A stretch of 33,666 bases of DNA from positions 1 to 33,666 of the forward strand of contig NZ_URNN01000015.1 of the NCBI RefSeq assembly GCF_900549175.1, written 5' to 3'. Source of the DNA: an uncultured Prevotella sp. Lineage in GTDB: Bacteria > Bacteroidota > Bacteroidia > Bacteroidales > Bacteroidaceae. Of the stretch, positions 1 to 7,570 are shown piece by piece (the first letter of the stretch is position 1; each line of letters begins with the position of its first letter). Under the pieces are notes generated by a model. It saw nothing but the letters and a program-made list of their open reading frames with translations. It did no database searches and was not told the origin of the DNA. Made by a program: the position numbers and the translations under genes.

Positions 1-80
1 CTCCTGAGCGGCGCAGCCGCGATAACTCCTTTTACTCCTTTAACTCCTAAGAGGATAACTCCTTTAACTCCTAAAGAAAC
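1..80. repeat. Intergenic TAACTCC-type repeat, copy 1 (left edge)
   Basis: The segment consists almost entirely of variants of TTTAACTCC and GATAACTCC around a core reading CTCCTGAGCG, then a GC-rich variable part (GCGCAGCCGC), then GATAACTCC. The same architecture occurs twice at 10204-10337 with a different central part. Copy 1 ends immediately before the stop codon of the minus-strand acyltransferase, just as the other copies lie next to the ftsZ stop. Read on the minus strand it is a run of AGGAGTTA units. It is truncated by the window edge. The function is unknown. Confidence 0.75.
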
Positions 81-1073
81 CTACCCCTCCTTATATATCA
101 CCTTATTGGCCCCGCTCGTTATCTTCAGCGCCTCGGGGTGCTCCTTTATGAACGAGTCAATGTGGCGCACGCGCTTCTGGTCGAGAATCTCGTCGACGGC
201 AATGAGTATGCCCGTCTCCTCCACGTCGCCGAAGCCGTAGTTGATGGCCGTACCGAAGAGTTTCATCGTGGGGCTAAGGCCCATGTAAGCGTTGACGAGC
301 GGCGGAATGTTATATCCCAGACTGCGTATCTCGCGGTTGAGGATGCGGTAGTCCTCCTTGAACGAATCCTCGCAGAACAACGCCTCCAATTCCTTAGGGT
401 CGGCCTCGATTATGAGCGGTTTCATCGGTATCACAAGGTTTTCCTTGTCCTCAAAATGCTTTTTGAGGAAGTACAATATCATGTCGCGTCCCTTACGTAT
501 GTACGACGGGTACATGGTCATCTTTCCGAAGAAATACTTCACATTGGGCTGTATGACGGTGAGCGCGCCCAGTCCGTCCCAGAGGTTATCCAGCGCGAAA
601 AGGCTCTTTGTGCCGTTCTTGCTCGTGTTCTGATAGCCAAGCGACACGAAGCTGCGGCCCAGTTCGATGGTCTGCGGCATATATTCGCGCATGAACTTCT
701 CCGAGAAGTGGAACATGTGGCTCGTGGCAAGTATGGGCTGCCCGTCGGCACCCACCTCAACGTCGGTGCCGAGGATGTAACGGTAGCCGCCAATAATCTC
801 CTCCTCTTCGGGGTTCCACACGATGAGCTGCTTGTAGCAGTTGTCCATCGTGTCAAACTCGTCGAGGTCGAGAGCCTTGCCCGTGCCGCCGCCGGCCTCA
901 CGGAACGCCATCTCGCGCAAACGCCCTATCTCCCGCAGCACGTTAGGCGCATTGTGGGCATCGATGATGTAGATTTCGTTATGACTCTTGTTGGTCATGC
1001 GCAACTGACGTTCGGGGGTCAGCTCGCTTTTCAGCAACGCCTTGTCTACTGGTTTTATTATCTCTTGTTCCAT
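81..1073 (-). CDS. glsB: GNAT-fold N-acyltransferase, GlsB-like (glycine lipid synthesis)
   Basis: A 330-aa protein of the acyl-ACP-dependent GNAT branch related to OlsB. Residues about 45-215 carry the features expected of this family: a conserved segment near LGRSFVSLGYQ, followed by FGKMTMYPSYIRKGRD. In Bacteroides a gene pair of this kind (GlsB, then the O-acyltransferase GlsA) makes N-acyl glycine and acyloxyacyl glycine lipids. GlsB would form the amide from glycine and a 3-hydroxyacyl-ACP at the membrane. The gene lies 97 bp downstream of the glsA-like gene on the same strand, so the two are probably co-transcribed. The symbol rests on this pairing and on motif recognition, and an ornithine-lipid role remains possible. 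The stop codon directly abuts the repeat at the left edge. Confidence 0.7.
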   Translation of the reverse strand: MEQEIIKPVDKALLKSELTPERQLRMTNKSHNEIYIIDAHNAPNVLREIGRLREMAFREAGGGTGKALDLDEFDTMDNCYKQLIVWNPEEEEIIGGYRYILGTDVEVGADGQPILATSHMFHFSEKFMREYMPQTIELGRSFVSLGYQNTSKNGTKSLFALDNLWDGLGALTVIQPNVKYFFGKMTMYPSYIRKGRDMILYFLKKHFEDKENLVIPMKPLIIEADPKELEALFCEDSFKEDYRILNREIRSLGYNIPPLVNAYMGLSPTMKLFGTAINYGFGDVEETGILIAVDEILDQKRVRHIDSFIKEHPEALKITSGANKVIYKEG

Positions 1074-1170
1074 AATATTATCCCATCTTTTTATCCTTAC
1101 CCGAAGTGAAAGGAATGGTGGGGTTGTTGTTTTATATATATGTTATATATAGTTTTGTTCTGCAAAAAAA

Positions 1171-1998
1171 TCACAGTTCGTAAACGCGGTCTTGCACATA
1201 CTGCGCCCACTCGGTGGCTGTGCGGCTGCGGTCGAAGGTCTGCCACGGTATTGGCTTGCCTATGGCCACACGGAATGTTTTGTGCACATTCTTGTACATC
1301 TCATCGACAAGGAAAAGCATGGCGATGTTCACCTTCTTCACATAGCGGTCGGAGATGTTGGCCAGACGGTAGAAGAAATCGGAGTTCTGACCGCCGAAAT
1401 GTATCGGCACCACGTCGCGCCGGTACTCCACGCTCTTGGTGATGAAGGTCTTCTTCCACGCCAGGTCGCGCACCTCGCCGTTACGCCGGCGCGAGCAGAT
1501 GCCGGCAGGGAACATAAGCATGTGGTTGTCGCTCCTGAAGCCGCTCTCCACCATGGCCGGAAAGTTGCGGCTCTGGTTGCCGGTCTTGTTGATGGGTATG
1601 CACACGGGGGCTAGCCCGGGCAGATTCATCAGCAGGTCGTTGACGAGATAACGGAAACGGCCGTCGTAATGGCGCCCGATGATGGCACCGAGGGCAACGC
1701 CGTCGGCTCCTCCCAAAGGGTGGTTGCTGACAAAGGTGTAAAGGCGTCCGTCATCCTTTGCCGGCAGATTCTCCATGCCGACAATGTCAAGTGTCATGTC
1801 AAGATAACGCACACATTCCTCGAGCCATTCGGTACCGCTCAGGTGGCGGCTCTCCCAAAGGTATGCGTTCACCCTGTCCTGATGTATGATGTGTTTCAGC
1901 CAACTCACAAGAGGACGGGGCACAAACTTGGCCTTGGCTCCCATCTTGCTGCGCAACAGGTTGTCTATATCGATGGTCTTCTCCGTGATTTGTTCCAT
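1171..1998 (-). CDS. glsA: Lysophospholipid-type O-acyltransferase, GlsA-like
   Basis: A 275-aa PlsC-superfamily acyltransferase. The catalytic His/Asp block is NHPLGGADG at residues 92-100. Spacing between H93 and D99 is five residues, where classical PlsC has HX4D. The second block is FPAGICSRR at 163-171, matching the FPEG-type substrate motif. In the glycine or ornithine lipid pathway this enzyme adds the second acyl chain to the 3-hydroxy group of the N-acylated amino acid. It is the upstream gene of the pair with the GNAT acyltransferase. A TAnnTTTG box on the minus strand at 2022-2029 lies 24 bp upstream of the ATG. The family is well supported. The exact lipid made is inferred from the gene pairing. 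Confidence 0.72.
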   Translation of the reverse strand: MEQITEKTIDIDNLLRSKMGAKAKFVPRPLVSWLKHIIHQDRVNAYLWESRHLSGTEWLEECVRYLDMTLDIVGMENLPAKDDGRLYTFVSNHPLGGADGVALGAIIGRHYDGRFRYLVNDLLMNLPGLAPVCIPINKTGNQSRNFPAMVESGFRSDNHMLMFPAGICSRRRNGEVRDLAWKKTFITKSVEYRRDVVPIHFGGQNSDFFYRLANISDRYVKKVNIAMLFLVDEMYKNVHKTFRVAIGKPIPWQTFDRSRTATEWAQYVQDRVYEL

Positions 1999-2021
1999 TT
2001 CTCTCTATTCGTAACAATTTG

Positions 2022-2029
2022 CAAAAGTA
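2022..2029 (-). promoter_or_regulatory. Probable -7 box of the glsA-glsB operon
   Basis: The minus strand reads TACTTTTG, a match to the Bacteroidetes -7 consensus TAnnTTTG, 24 bp upstream of the glsA-like ATG. No clear TTTG -33 element is seen at the 19-bp spacing, so the call rests on the -7 box and its position only. Confidence 0.45.
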
Positions 2030-2113
2030 ACAGAAATCTTTGAGAATGTATTCTCTTTTACTGGGAAATTAGTCAAAAAACAATAAAAATGCAGGAAAAT
2101 GGTTACAAAAGCG

Positions 2114-2121
2114 TAACTTTG
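2114..2121 (+). promoter_or_regulatory. Probable -7 box for the GH140-like gene
   Basis: TAACTTTG matches TAnnTTTG and lies 25 bp upstream of the ATG at 2147, giving a short A-rich leader (ATTAACAAAAAATCAACGAA) without a Shine-Dalgarno motif. No clear -33 element is visible. Confidence 0.5.
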
Positions 2122-2146
2122 AAGCCATTAACAAAAAATCAACGAA

Positions 2147-3604
2147 ATGAACAGATTGACGGTAATACTCTTCGCCGCCATCATGACGATGGCGGCACAG
2201 GCGGCGAAACCTTGGGACAACGGACGGCTGAAGGTGTCAGATAACGGACGCTTCCTGCAGTTTGAAAACGGCAGACCTTTCTTCTGGCTCGGCGACACGG
2301 GATGGCTGTTGCCCGAACGCCTTGACCGTGACGAGGCCGACCACTACCTGAAAAGCTGCGCCGAGGCCGGATATAACGTGGTACAGGTGCAGACGATAAA
2401 TGCCGTGCCGGCAATAAACACCTACGGACAGATGTCGATGACAGACGGATGGGACTTTTCGGCCATCGACCGCAAGGGGGTGTACGGGTATTGGGACCAC
2501 ATGGACTATATCGTAGACCGCGCCGCCGCCCACGGCATATATATCGGCATGGTGTGCATATGGGGCGGACTGGTGAAGGGCGGCCTCATGAACGAGGAAC
2601 AGGCCCGCAGCTACGGCCGTTTCCTTGCCACACGGTATAAGGACAGGAAAAACATTGTTTGGATAATGGGAGGCGACATACAGGGCGACGTGCGCACCGC
2701 GGTGTGGGACGCACTGGCAGAAACAATAAAGGGCATCGACCACAACCACCTCATGACGTTCCATCCGCGCGGGCGCACCACATCGGCACGCTGGTTCAAC
2801 AACCGCCACTGGCTCGACTTCAACATGTTTCAGAGCGGACACCGGCGCTACGGCCAACGCATGGGCAACAAGGAATATCCCATACCCGACGGAACGGAGG
2901 AAGACTCATGGATGTATGTAGACTCGGCGTGGAGCCGGCACCCGCTCAAGCCCGTCATCGACGGCGAGCCGAGTTACGAGGACATACCGCAGGGCCTGCA
3001 CGACGGGCGCGAGCCGCGGTGGACCGACCGTGACGTGCGCCGCTATGCCTATTGGGCGGTGTTTGCCGGGGCGTGCGGACACACCTACGGGCACAACGCC
3101 ATCATGCAGTTTGTTCATCCGGGGGTGACCGGTGCCTATTTTGCCGACGGCGACGCCAAGCCATGGTACAGGGCTTTGGACGACCCAGGACGCAATCAGA
3201 TGAAATATCTCAAACGGCTGATGCTCGCACTGCCTTACTTCGACCGGGTTCCCGACCAGACGGTACTGACAAAAAACGGCACGCGCTACGACCGATTAGC
3301 GGCAACGCGCGGCACAGACTATCTGCTCGTATACAACCATACGGGGCGCGACATGAGCGTCGATCTCGACAAGATAAGCGGCAAGAGCAAAAATGTGTGG
3401 TGGATGACACCGACCGACGGCCACCTGACATATCTCGGACGCCATGACAGCCGTGTGGTCACGTTCCGCTATCACGCCGAAAGGAGCGGAGTGGCCGACG
3501 GTGTGCTCATAGCCATCGACTCGTCAAAAGACTACATTGGTACAGACTGGACGGAAATAGTCATCCCCGACGCGCCAAAGCAGAAGAAGGACCTGACGGA
3601 GTGA
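2147..3604 (+). CDS. Secreted DUF4038 / GH140-type glycoside hydrolase
   Basis: A 485-aa protein with a signal peptide (residues 1-19, MNRLTVILFAAIMTMAAQA) and a TIM-barrel DUF4038 domain (about 25-365). A smaller C-terminal beta domain of the putative collagen-binding type follows (about 370-470). Family landmarks are FFWLGDTGW at 46-53, IMGGD at 173-177 and VIDGEPSYEDIP at 270-281. D177 and E274 are the likely acid/base and nucleophile. Their 97-residue spacing equals that of the catalytic Asp/Glu pair I recall for the apiosidase BT1012 (GH140). Family members cleave apiose from rhamnogalacturonan II or act on related plant glycans. No SusC/SusD genes or other glycosidases are nearby, so this is not a normal polysaccharide utilisation locus and the substrate is unknown. 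It is probably periplasmic. Confidence 0.8.
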   Translation: MNRLTVILFAAIMTMAAQAAKPWDNGRLKVSDNGRFLQFENGRPFFWLGDTGWLLPERLDRDEADHYLKSCAEAGYNVVQVQTINAVPAINTYGQMSMTDGWDFSAIDRKGVYGYWDHMDYIVDRAAAHGIYIGMVCIWGGLVKGGLMNEEQARSYGRFLATRYKDRKNIVWIMGGDIQGDVRTAVWDALAETIKGIDHNHLMTFHPRGRTTSARWFNNRHWLDFNMFQSGHRRYGQRMGNKEYPIPDGTEEDSWMYVDSAWSRHPLKPVIDGEPSYEDIPQGLHDGREPRWTDRDVRRYAYWAVFAGACGHTYGHNAIMQFVHPGVTGAYFADGDAKPWYRALDDPGRNQMKYLKRLMLALPYFDRVPDQTVLTKNGTRYDRLAATRGTDYLLVYNHTGRDMSVDLDKISGKSKNVWWMTPTDGHLTYLGRHDSRVVTFRYHAERSGVADGVLIAIDSSKDYIGTDWTEIVIPDAPKQKKDLTE

Positions 3605-3940
3605 CCACGCTGGCAGGGCGGTTTTTATTACGTTTATACCTATTGCCATACCGAATAAACCTTATTTTTGTATACGAATAAAAAAACTTGTATTTTTTCT
3701 TGGCCAAATTAACATAAATGTCTATCTTTGTAACAGAACAGAACGACATCCGCAACGATTCGGACGGTTCAAATTTACAGGTGAAAGTACGTTACAAATG
3801 TTTTGCATAGGATGATGAAAGATTTTGATTATGCAACAGCATGAAGTAAAATCCCCACGTTATTTTTTCTGTATCTCAAACAAAACCTTCTTTAAACGCC
3901 AACAATAGGGGATTGTGAGGCAACATAAAAAACGAGAACT
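3605..3940. other. 336-bp intergenic region with promoter and long leader
   Basis: The region separates two plus-strand genes. It holds one good promoter (3700-3730), a second TAnnTTTG match (TATTTTTG, 3663-3670) without a -33 box, and then about 200 bases of apparent 5' leader before the beta-barrel gene. A 10-codon ORF starts at 3812 (ATGATGAAAG) but has no supporting feature. I see no tRNA, no known riboswitch and no strong terminator after the glycosidase gene. Confidence 0.5.
3700..3730 (+). promoter_or_regulatory. Bacteroidetes-type promoter upstream of the beta-barrel gene
   Basis: TTGG at 3700-3703 is followed after exactly 19 bp by TATCTTTG at 3723-3730, a good fit to TTTG-N19-TAnnTTTG. 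Transcription would start near 3737, leaving an unusually long leader of about 200 nt before the ATG at 3941. Confidence 0.6.
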
Positions 3941-4486
3941 ATGAAAAAGATTTTTGTTTCGTTGTGTATCGCACTCGTAAGCATTTGCTCTTACGCACAA
4001 CAGGGTACCACTGCCGCCGGCGTATACGGCGCATTTGGTTCTGAGAACTCCAATTTCGGCATCGGCGCAAAGGTGCAGTACAACATTCTTGACGCTCTGC
4101 GTGCAGAGGCTTCGTTCGACTACTTCTTCAAGAAGGACTATATGACAAACATGAATGCCAATTTGAACGTTCACTATCTGATTCCCATTTCTGACAAATT
4201 CCGTGTTTATCCTCTCGCAGGTGTGTCCTACATCTATTGGAAAGCCGATTTTGACGGAGCCATGGATGATGCTTTAGGTGGATGGGGCGACCTTATCCCC
4301 GATGATATGAAAGATGAAATGTACGAAGACGTTGATGACAGCGAAAGCAAGATTGGCTTCAATCTCGGTGCCGGCGTTGAGTATGACCTGACTGACAAGC
4401 TATCCATTTTTGCTGAAGGCCGTTATCAGTTTGTAAGCGATTTTGACCAGGCCGTTATCGGAGTTGGTTTGTCTTATAAGTTCTGA
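3941..4486 (+). CDS. Small outer-membrane beta-barrel protein (OmpA/OmpW-like porin family)
   Basis: A 181-aa protein with a clear signal peptide (MKKIFVSLCIALVSICSYA, then QQ). The mature chain is a series of alternating beta strands (for example FGIGAKVQYNILDALRAEAS, FRVYPLAGVSYIYW, GFNLGAGVEYDL, LSIFAEGRYQFV) and ends in a C-terminal aromatic residue (VGLSYKF), the usual outer-membrane insertion signal. An acidic loop (DDALGGWGDLIPDDMKDEMYEDVDDSESK) lies between two strands. Length and strand number fit an eight-stranded outer-membrane-protein beta-barrel domain. The ligand or role is unknown. It is monocistronic, with its own promoter and a strong hairpin downstream. Confidence 0.75.
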   Translation: MKKIFVSLCIALVSICSYAQQGTTAAGVYGAFGSENSNFGIGAKVQYNILDALRAEASFDYFFKKDYMTNMNANLNVHYLIPISDKFRVYPLAGVSYIYWKADFDGAMDDALGGWGDLIPDDMKDEMYEDVDDSESKIGFNLGAGVEYDLTDKLSIFAEGRYQFVSDFDQAVIGVGLSYKF

Positions 4487-4515
4487 CGCGAATCAACAGG
4501 TCAATTAATAACTCC

Positions 4516-4549
4516 AAAGTGTCTGTGTGCGTGAGCATGCAGACACTTT
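4516..4549. terminator. Hairpin between convergent beta-barrel and ATPase genes
   Basis: AAAGTGTCTG (4516-4525) and CAGACACTTT (4540-4549) form a perfect 10-bp stem around a 14-nt loop. It is followed by a T-rich stretch on the plus strand and preceded by A-rich sequence, so it can act in both directions. It is 29 bp after the beta-barrel stop codon. Confidence 0.8.
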
Positions 4550-4658
4550 AGGTTTATTTAATCATGTGATATGTCCCTATCTGGCGCAGTGTGAGTATTT
4601 TGGCACACCTCTGACATTTATATTTTGACCCTGCTGTCTCATGTCAGATAATTCAGAA

Positions 4659-5960
4659 TCAGACCATCCGCGAAATATATGCCCTCGCCCCATAAAGAGG
4701 CACATTGGTGATTTTCTCCTGGCTACGATAGTCACTCATAGAAAACCGCAATGCCTTCATGTCAGGATGGGCAGCAAGAAATGTCTTCAGAGATTTTGAC
4801 TGCAGGTTTTCTTCTGCTTTAACCTCTACTGGAACAACATCAAGACCACATTGCACCACGAAGTCAAGCTCGAGTTGACTGTTATCCCTGCTATAATAGC
4901 CGAAAACCAACTGTCTGACAGTCTTCATCTGACAACAGACGAAGTTCTCGGTAAAATCACCCTTGGCTGTATTGTCGGCATTGGGAAGCAGAAGCACGGC
5001 CGGGGGGATGGCACTCATGGCACCCAACAGTCCGCAATCGAGCATATAAAGCTTGAAAGCGGAGATGTCTTCGTGTATCTTCAATGGCATGGCCACTGTG
5101 GTGAGACGATTCACCTTGTGTACCAGTCCGGCATCGAGCAACCACTGTATGGCAAGTTCGTAATCCTTGGCCCGGGCGCCTTTCTTCATCACGCCATAAA
5201 TGAACTTTTTGTTCTCTTTGGCAAGTTGCGAGGGAATGGAGTGCCACACCTGATTGATGCGTATCACCTGTTCGGCCGGAGCATGCTTGGAAATGTCACG
5301 GTCGTAGGCCTGAAGTATTTCCTGCTGTATCTCCCTCACCTGATTGGCATCATTGGTTTCTACGAATTTCTTAACGGCCTCCGGCATGCCACCCACAAGA
5401 TAATACTCACGGAGAGTTTGCATATAGATGGATTTCAGACTTCCCACCACGTCCCAATGGCCTTCATTCAGCAAATCCGCCAGTTGGTGCCTGCCCTTTG
5501 CCAAAAGGAACTCTTCATAACTCATGGGGTACATTGTCAGCGTATTCACCTTCCCCACGGGGAATGACTCACCCTCATGCAGCATTATTCCCAACAGCGA
5601 GCCGGCCACAGCTACATGGTATTGAGGGGCACTCTCGCAAAAATATTTCAGCGAGGCCAAGCCACGGCGCAGTTCCTGTATCTCATCAAGAACTATCAGG
5701 GTCTTGCCGGGCAGAACCTGCTGCCCCGTGATGGCACCGATGGAAAGAATTATGCGCTGCATGTCATAGTCAGGTTCGAAAAGTCCCTTGGCAAGTTCAT
5801 TATTGTCACAATTAATATAAGCAACATTGTCATAATGCTGTCTGCCAAATTCTTTCAGGATATAGGTCTTACCTACTTGTCTCGCTCCCAACAGAATCAA
5901 TGGTTTGCGGTCTACCCGCTCTTTCCACGCGATGAGATCGTTCATTACAGTTCTTTCCAT
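4659..5960 (-). CDS. AAA ATPase with C-terminal DUF4143
   Basis: A 433-aa protein of the AAA_14/DUF4143 family. The Walker A motif is GARQVGKT at residues 25-32 and the Walker B is TLIVLDEIQE at 87-96. A sensor-like AVAGSLLG segment follows at about 116-123. The DUF4143 part (about 215-390) includes KLYMLDCGLLGAM. It ends in a PD-(D/E)xK-like region (LELDFVVQCGLDVVPVEVKA), in which D, E and K line up as in DUF4143 nuclease-like tails. These ATPases are widespread and poorly understood; they have been suggested to belong to mobile or selfish elements. The gene is single, its promoter is embedded in a 33-bp repeat array, and a neighbouring 21-bp stretch is identical to the promoter of the toxin-antitoxin pair at the right end of the window. 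Confidence 0.85.
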   Translation of the reverse strand: MERTVMNDLIAWKERVDRKPLILLGARQVGKTYILKEFGRQHYDNVAYINCDNNELAKGLFEPDYDMQRIILSIGAITGQQVLPGKTLIVLDEIQELRRGLASLKYFCESAPQYHVAVAGSLLGIMLHEGESFPVGKVNTLTMYPMSYEEFLLAKGRHQLADLLNEGHWDVVGSLKSIYMQTLREYYLVGGMPEAVKKFVETNDANQVREIQQEILQAYDRDISKHAPAEQVIRINQVWHSIPSQLAKENKKFIYGVMKKGARAKDYELAIQWLLDAGLVHKVNRLTTVAMPLKIHEDISAFKLYMLDCGLLGAMSAIPPAVLLLPNADNTAKGDFTENFVCCQMKTVRQLVFGYYSRDNSQLELDFVVQCGLDVVPVEVKAEENLQSKSLKTFLAAHPDMKALRFSMSDYRSQEKITNVPLYGARAYISRMV

Positions 5961-5976
5961 AGCTACTTATTTTCGG

Positions 5977-5984
5977 CAAAGATA
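5977..5984 (-). promoter_or_regulatory. -7 box of the DUF4143 ATPase gene
   Basis: The minus strand reads TATCTTTG, 16 bp upstream of the ATG. It sits in a segment (5976-5996) that is identical over 21 bp to 33337-33357, upstream of the toxin gene. With a 19-bp spacer the -33 position would fall at 6004-6007, the first bases of the first 33-bp repeat, where TGTG replaces TTTG. Confidence 0.6.
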
Positions 5985-6004
5985 TAAATAAAAAACGACA
6001 TTTC

Positions 6005-6092
6005 ACACTTTTATGAGGGACTTTTCAGTATGTCGACACACTTTTATGAGGGACTTTTCGGCTCTACACTACACTTTTATGAGGGACTTTTC
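6005..6092. repeat. Three-copy tandem array, 33-bp period, at the ATPase promoter
   Basis: A 22-bp unit (ACACTTTTATGAGGGACTTT plus TC) occurs identically at 6005-6026, 6038-6059 and 6071-6092. The start-to-start distance is exactly 33 bp and the 11-bp spacers differ. The spacing is close to three helical turns, so all copies face the same side of the DNA. The first copy overlaps the expected -33 position of the minus-strand ATPase promoter. The design resembles an operator or iteron array. It is not a CRISPR: there are too few copies, the spacers are too short, and no cas genes are present. Confidence 0.85.
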
Positions 6093-6199
6093 AATAAACA
6101 CAGTACAAAACAGGCAAAAACGAGTTGGAGAGAAAGCGACGGACAATGAAGGAAACCGGCCAATCAATCGGGACAATACACAACAGGCAGGCCCGAATA

Positions 6200-6231
6200 T
6201 TTGGATAAATGGGAATAAATAAGTAATTTTG
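6200..6231 (+). promoter_or_regulatory. Promoter of ung
   Basis: TTTG at 6200-6203 is followed after 20 bp by TAATTTTG at 6224-6231, a near-consensus Bacteroidetes promoter. The predicted transcription start is about 6238, 19 bp before the ung ATG at 6257. Confidence 0.65.
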
Positions 6232-6256
6232 CGCCATCAGTAATTTATATTCCACT

Positions 6257-6922
6257 ATGAACGTAAAGATAGAAGAATCCTGGCGCAAGCATATAGGCGG
6301 AGAGTTTGACAAACCCTACTTCGCCACATTGGCCGGTTTTGTGCGCTCGGAGTATGCCTCCGGAACATGCTACCCTCCGGGCAACCTTATTTTCAATGCT
6401 TTCAACCTGTGTCCGTTTGACAAGGTGAAAGTGGTGATAATAGGACAAGACCCGTATCACGAGCCGGGACAGGCCCACGGACTAAGCTTTTCGGTGAACG
6501 ACGGGGTGATGTTTCCGCCGTCGCTCATCAACATTTTCAAGGAGATAGAACTGGACTTAGGAACACCAATGCCACTGTCGGGCAACCTGACACGATGGGC
6601 GGAGCAAGGCGTGCTGCTGCTCAACGCCACGCTGACGGTGAGGGCACATCAAGCCGCAAGTCACCAGCGCAAGGGATGGGAGGAATTTACCGATGCCGCC
6701 ATACGCGTCTTGTCGGCAGGCCGCGACCATATAGTGTTCATCCTGTGGGGAGGCTACGCCCGCAGCAAGGCACCGCTGATAGATGCCTCACGCCATCTCA
6801 TATTGCAGTCGGTGCATCCGTCGCCGCTGTCGGCCAACCGAGGAGGATGGTTCGGCAACCATCACTTCTCACGGGCCAACGCGTATCTCACAGAGCACGG
6901 CATGGAGGCGATCAAGTGGTAG
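6257..6922 (+). CDS. ung: Uracil-DNA glycosylase, family 1
   Basis: A 221-aa protein, the usual length for Ung. It removes uracil from DNA by hydrolysing the N-glycosidic bond, the first step of base excision repair in the cytoplasm. The water-activating motif GQDPYHEPGQAHGLSFSV begins at residue 63, with catalytic D65 and H68. The uracil-recognition segment LLLNATLTVRA is at 120-130, and the minor-groove loop HPSPLSANRGGWFG is at 187-200 with H187. All family-1 signatures are intact. The cysteine-rich DUF3109 gene follows 51 bp downstream on the same strand and may be co-transcribed. Confidence 0.97.
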   Translation: MNVKIEESWRKHIGGEFDKPYFATLAGFVRSEYASGTCYPPGNLIFNAFNLCPFDKVKVVIIGQDPYHEPGQAHGLSFSVNDGVMFPPSLINIFKEIELDLGTPMPLSGNLTRWAEQGVLLLNATLTVRAHQAASHQRKGWEEFTDAAIRVLSAGRDHIVFILWGGYARSKAPLIDASRHLILQSVHPSPLSANRGGWFGNHHFSRANAYLTEHGMEAIKW

Positions 6923-6973
6923 AGACAACTTTTAATTCTTAATTTTTAATTATTAATTATTAATTCATCCAAG

Positions 6974-7564
6974 ATGCTTCCCATAATACAGGTGGGCGAC
7001 GTGCTTGTGTCGCCCGACATACTTACAGAACGCTTTTGCTGCGACCTCGACGCCTGCCACGGCGAGTGCTGCGTGGAGGGCGATGCCGGCGCGCCGGTGA
7101 CACTCGACGAGGTGGCAGCCATAGAAGATGCGCTCGACGAGGTGTGGCCGGAGCTGGCGGCCTCAGCACAAACCGTCATCGACCGTCAGGGAGTGGCCTA
7201 CACCGATGTGGAGGGAACGCTCGTGACGAGCATCGTAGGCGGCAAGGACTGCGTGTTCACATGCCACGAGGGAGGATGCTGCCTCTGTGCGCTGGAGCGG
7301 GCATGGCGCGCAGGACGCATAAGTTTCTGCAAACCCATCAGCTGTGCGCTCTACCCCATACGCGAGGTGCAACTGTCTAACGGCACCGTTGGACTTAACT
7401 ATCACCGTTGGGACGTGTGCCGTGAGGCCGTAAGGAAAGGTCGCGAACTGGACTTGCCCGTGTATAAGTTTCTGCGCGGGCCTCTCGTACGCCGCTTCGG
7501 CGAACAATGGTACAAAGAACTCGAAGAAACGGCAGATGAACTGAAAAGGCAAGGACTTTTGTGA
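6974..7564 (+). CDS. DUF3109 family cysteine-rich protein
   Basis: A 196-aa protein of the DUF3109 family, common in Bacteroidetes. It is rich in cysteines arranged in three clusters: FCCDLDACHGECC (C22, C23, C28, C32, C33), CVFTCHEGGCCLC (C93, C97, C102, C103, C105) and CKPISC (C119, C124). These suggest a zinc or iron-sulfur binding fold related to the YkgJ/UPF0153 proteins. No signal peptide is present, so it is probably cytoplasmic. The biochemical role is unknown. It lies just after ung, separated by an AT-rich spacer built from TTAATTA units. Confidence 0.85.
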   Translation: MLPIIQVGDVLVSPDILTERFCCDLDACHGECCVEGDAGAPVTLDEVAAIEDALDEVWPELAASAQTVIDRQGVAYTDVEGTLVTSIVGGKDCVFTCHEGGCCLCALERAWRAGRISFCKPISCALYPIREVQLSNGTVGLNYHRWDVCREAVRKGRELDLPVYKFLRGPLVRRFGEQWYKELEETADELKRQGLL

Positions 7565-7570
7565 GAATCA

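Larger units (their letters stand above)
5961..6256. other. Divergent intergenic region between ATPase gene and ung
   Basis: This 296-bp region holds, from left to right: the ATPase promoter (5977-5984), the three-copy repeat array (6005-6092), about 105 bp without recognisable features, and the ung promoter (6200-6231). A 69-codon plus-strand frame runs through the repeats (11-residue units beginning MRDFS). It is best explained by the repeat period being divisible by three. Confidence 0.55.

Noticed and set aside
3601..3632. Terminator after the glycosidase gene
   Set aside because: CCACGC and GGGCGG pair with mismatches only; the T-run is short. Not convincing.
3561..3755. 64-codon minus-strand ORF in the intergenic region
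   Set aside because: It overlaps the end of the glycosidase gene and the promoter of the barrel gene, and has a biased, K/Y/R-rich composition.
3760..3785. tRNA-like TPsiC arm (GGTTCAAATTT)
   Set aside because: No acceptor stem or anticodon arm can be drawn around it.
6005..6092. Possible CRISPR array
   Set aside because: Only three 22-bp units with 11-bp spacers and no cas genes in the window.
6013..6222. 69-codon plus-strand ORF with MRDFS repeats
   Set aside because: It arises from the 33-bp repeat period being divisible by three. It has no promoter, and its tail is low-complexity sequence running into the ung promoter.
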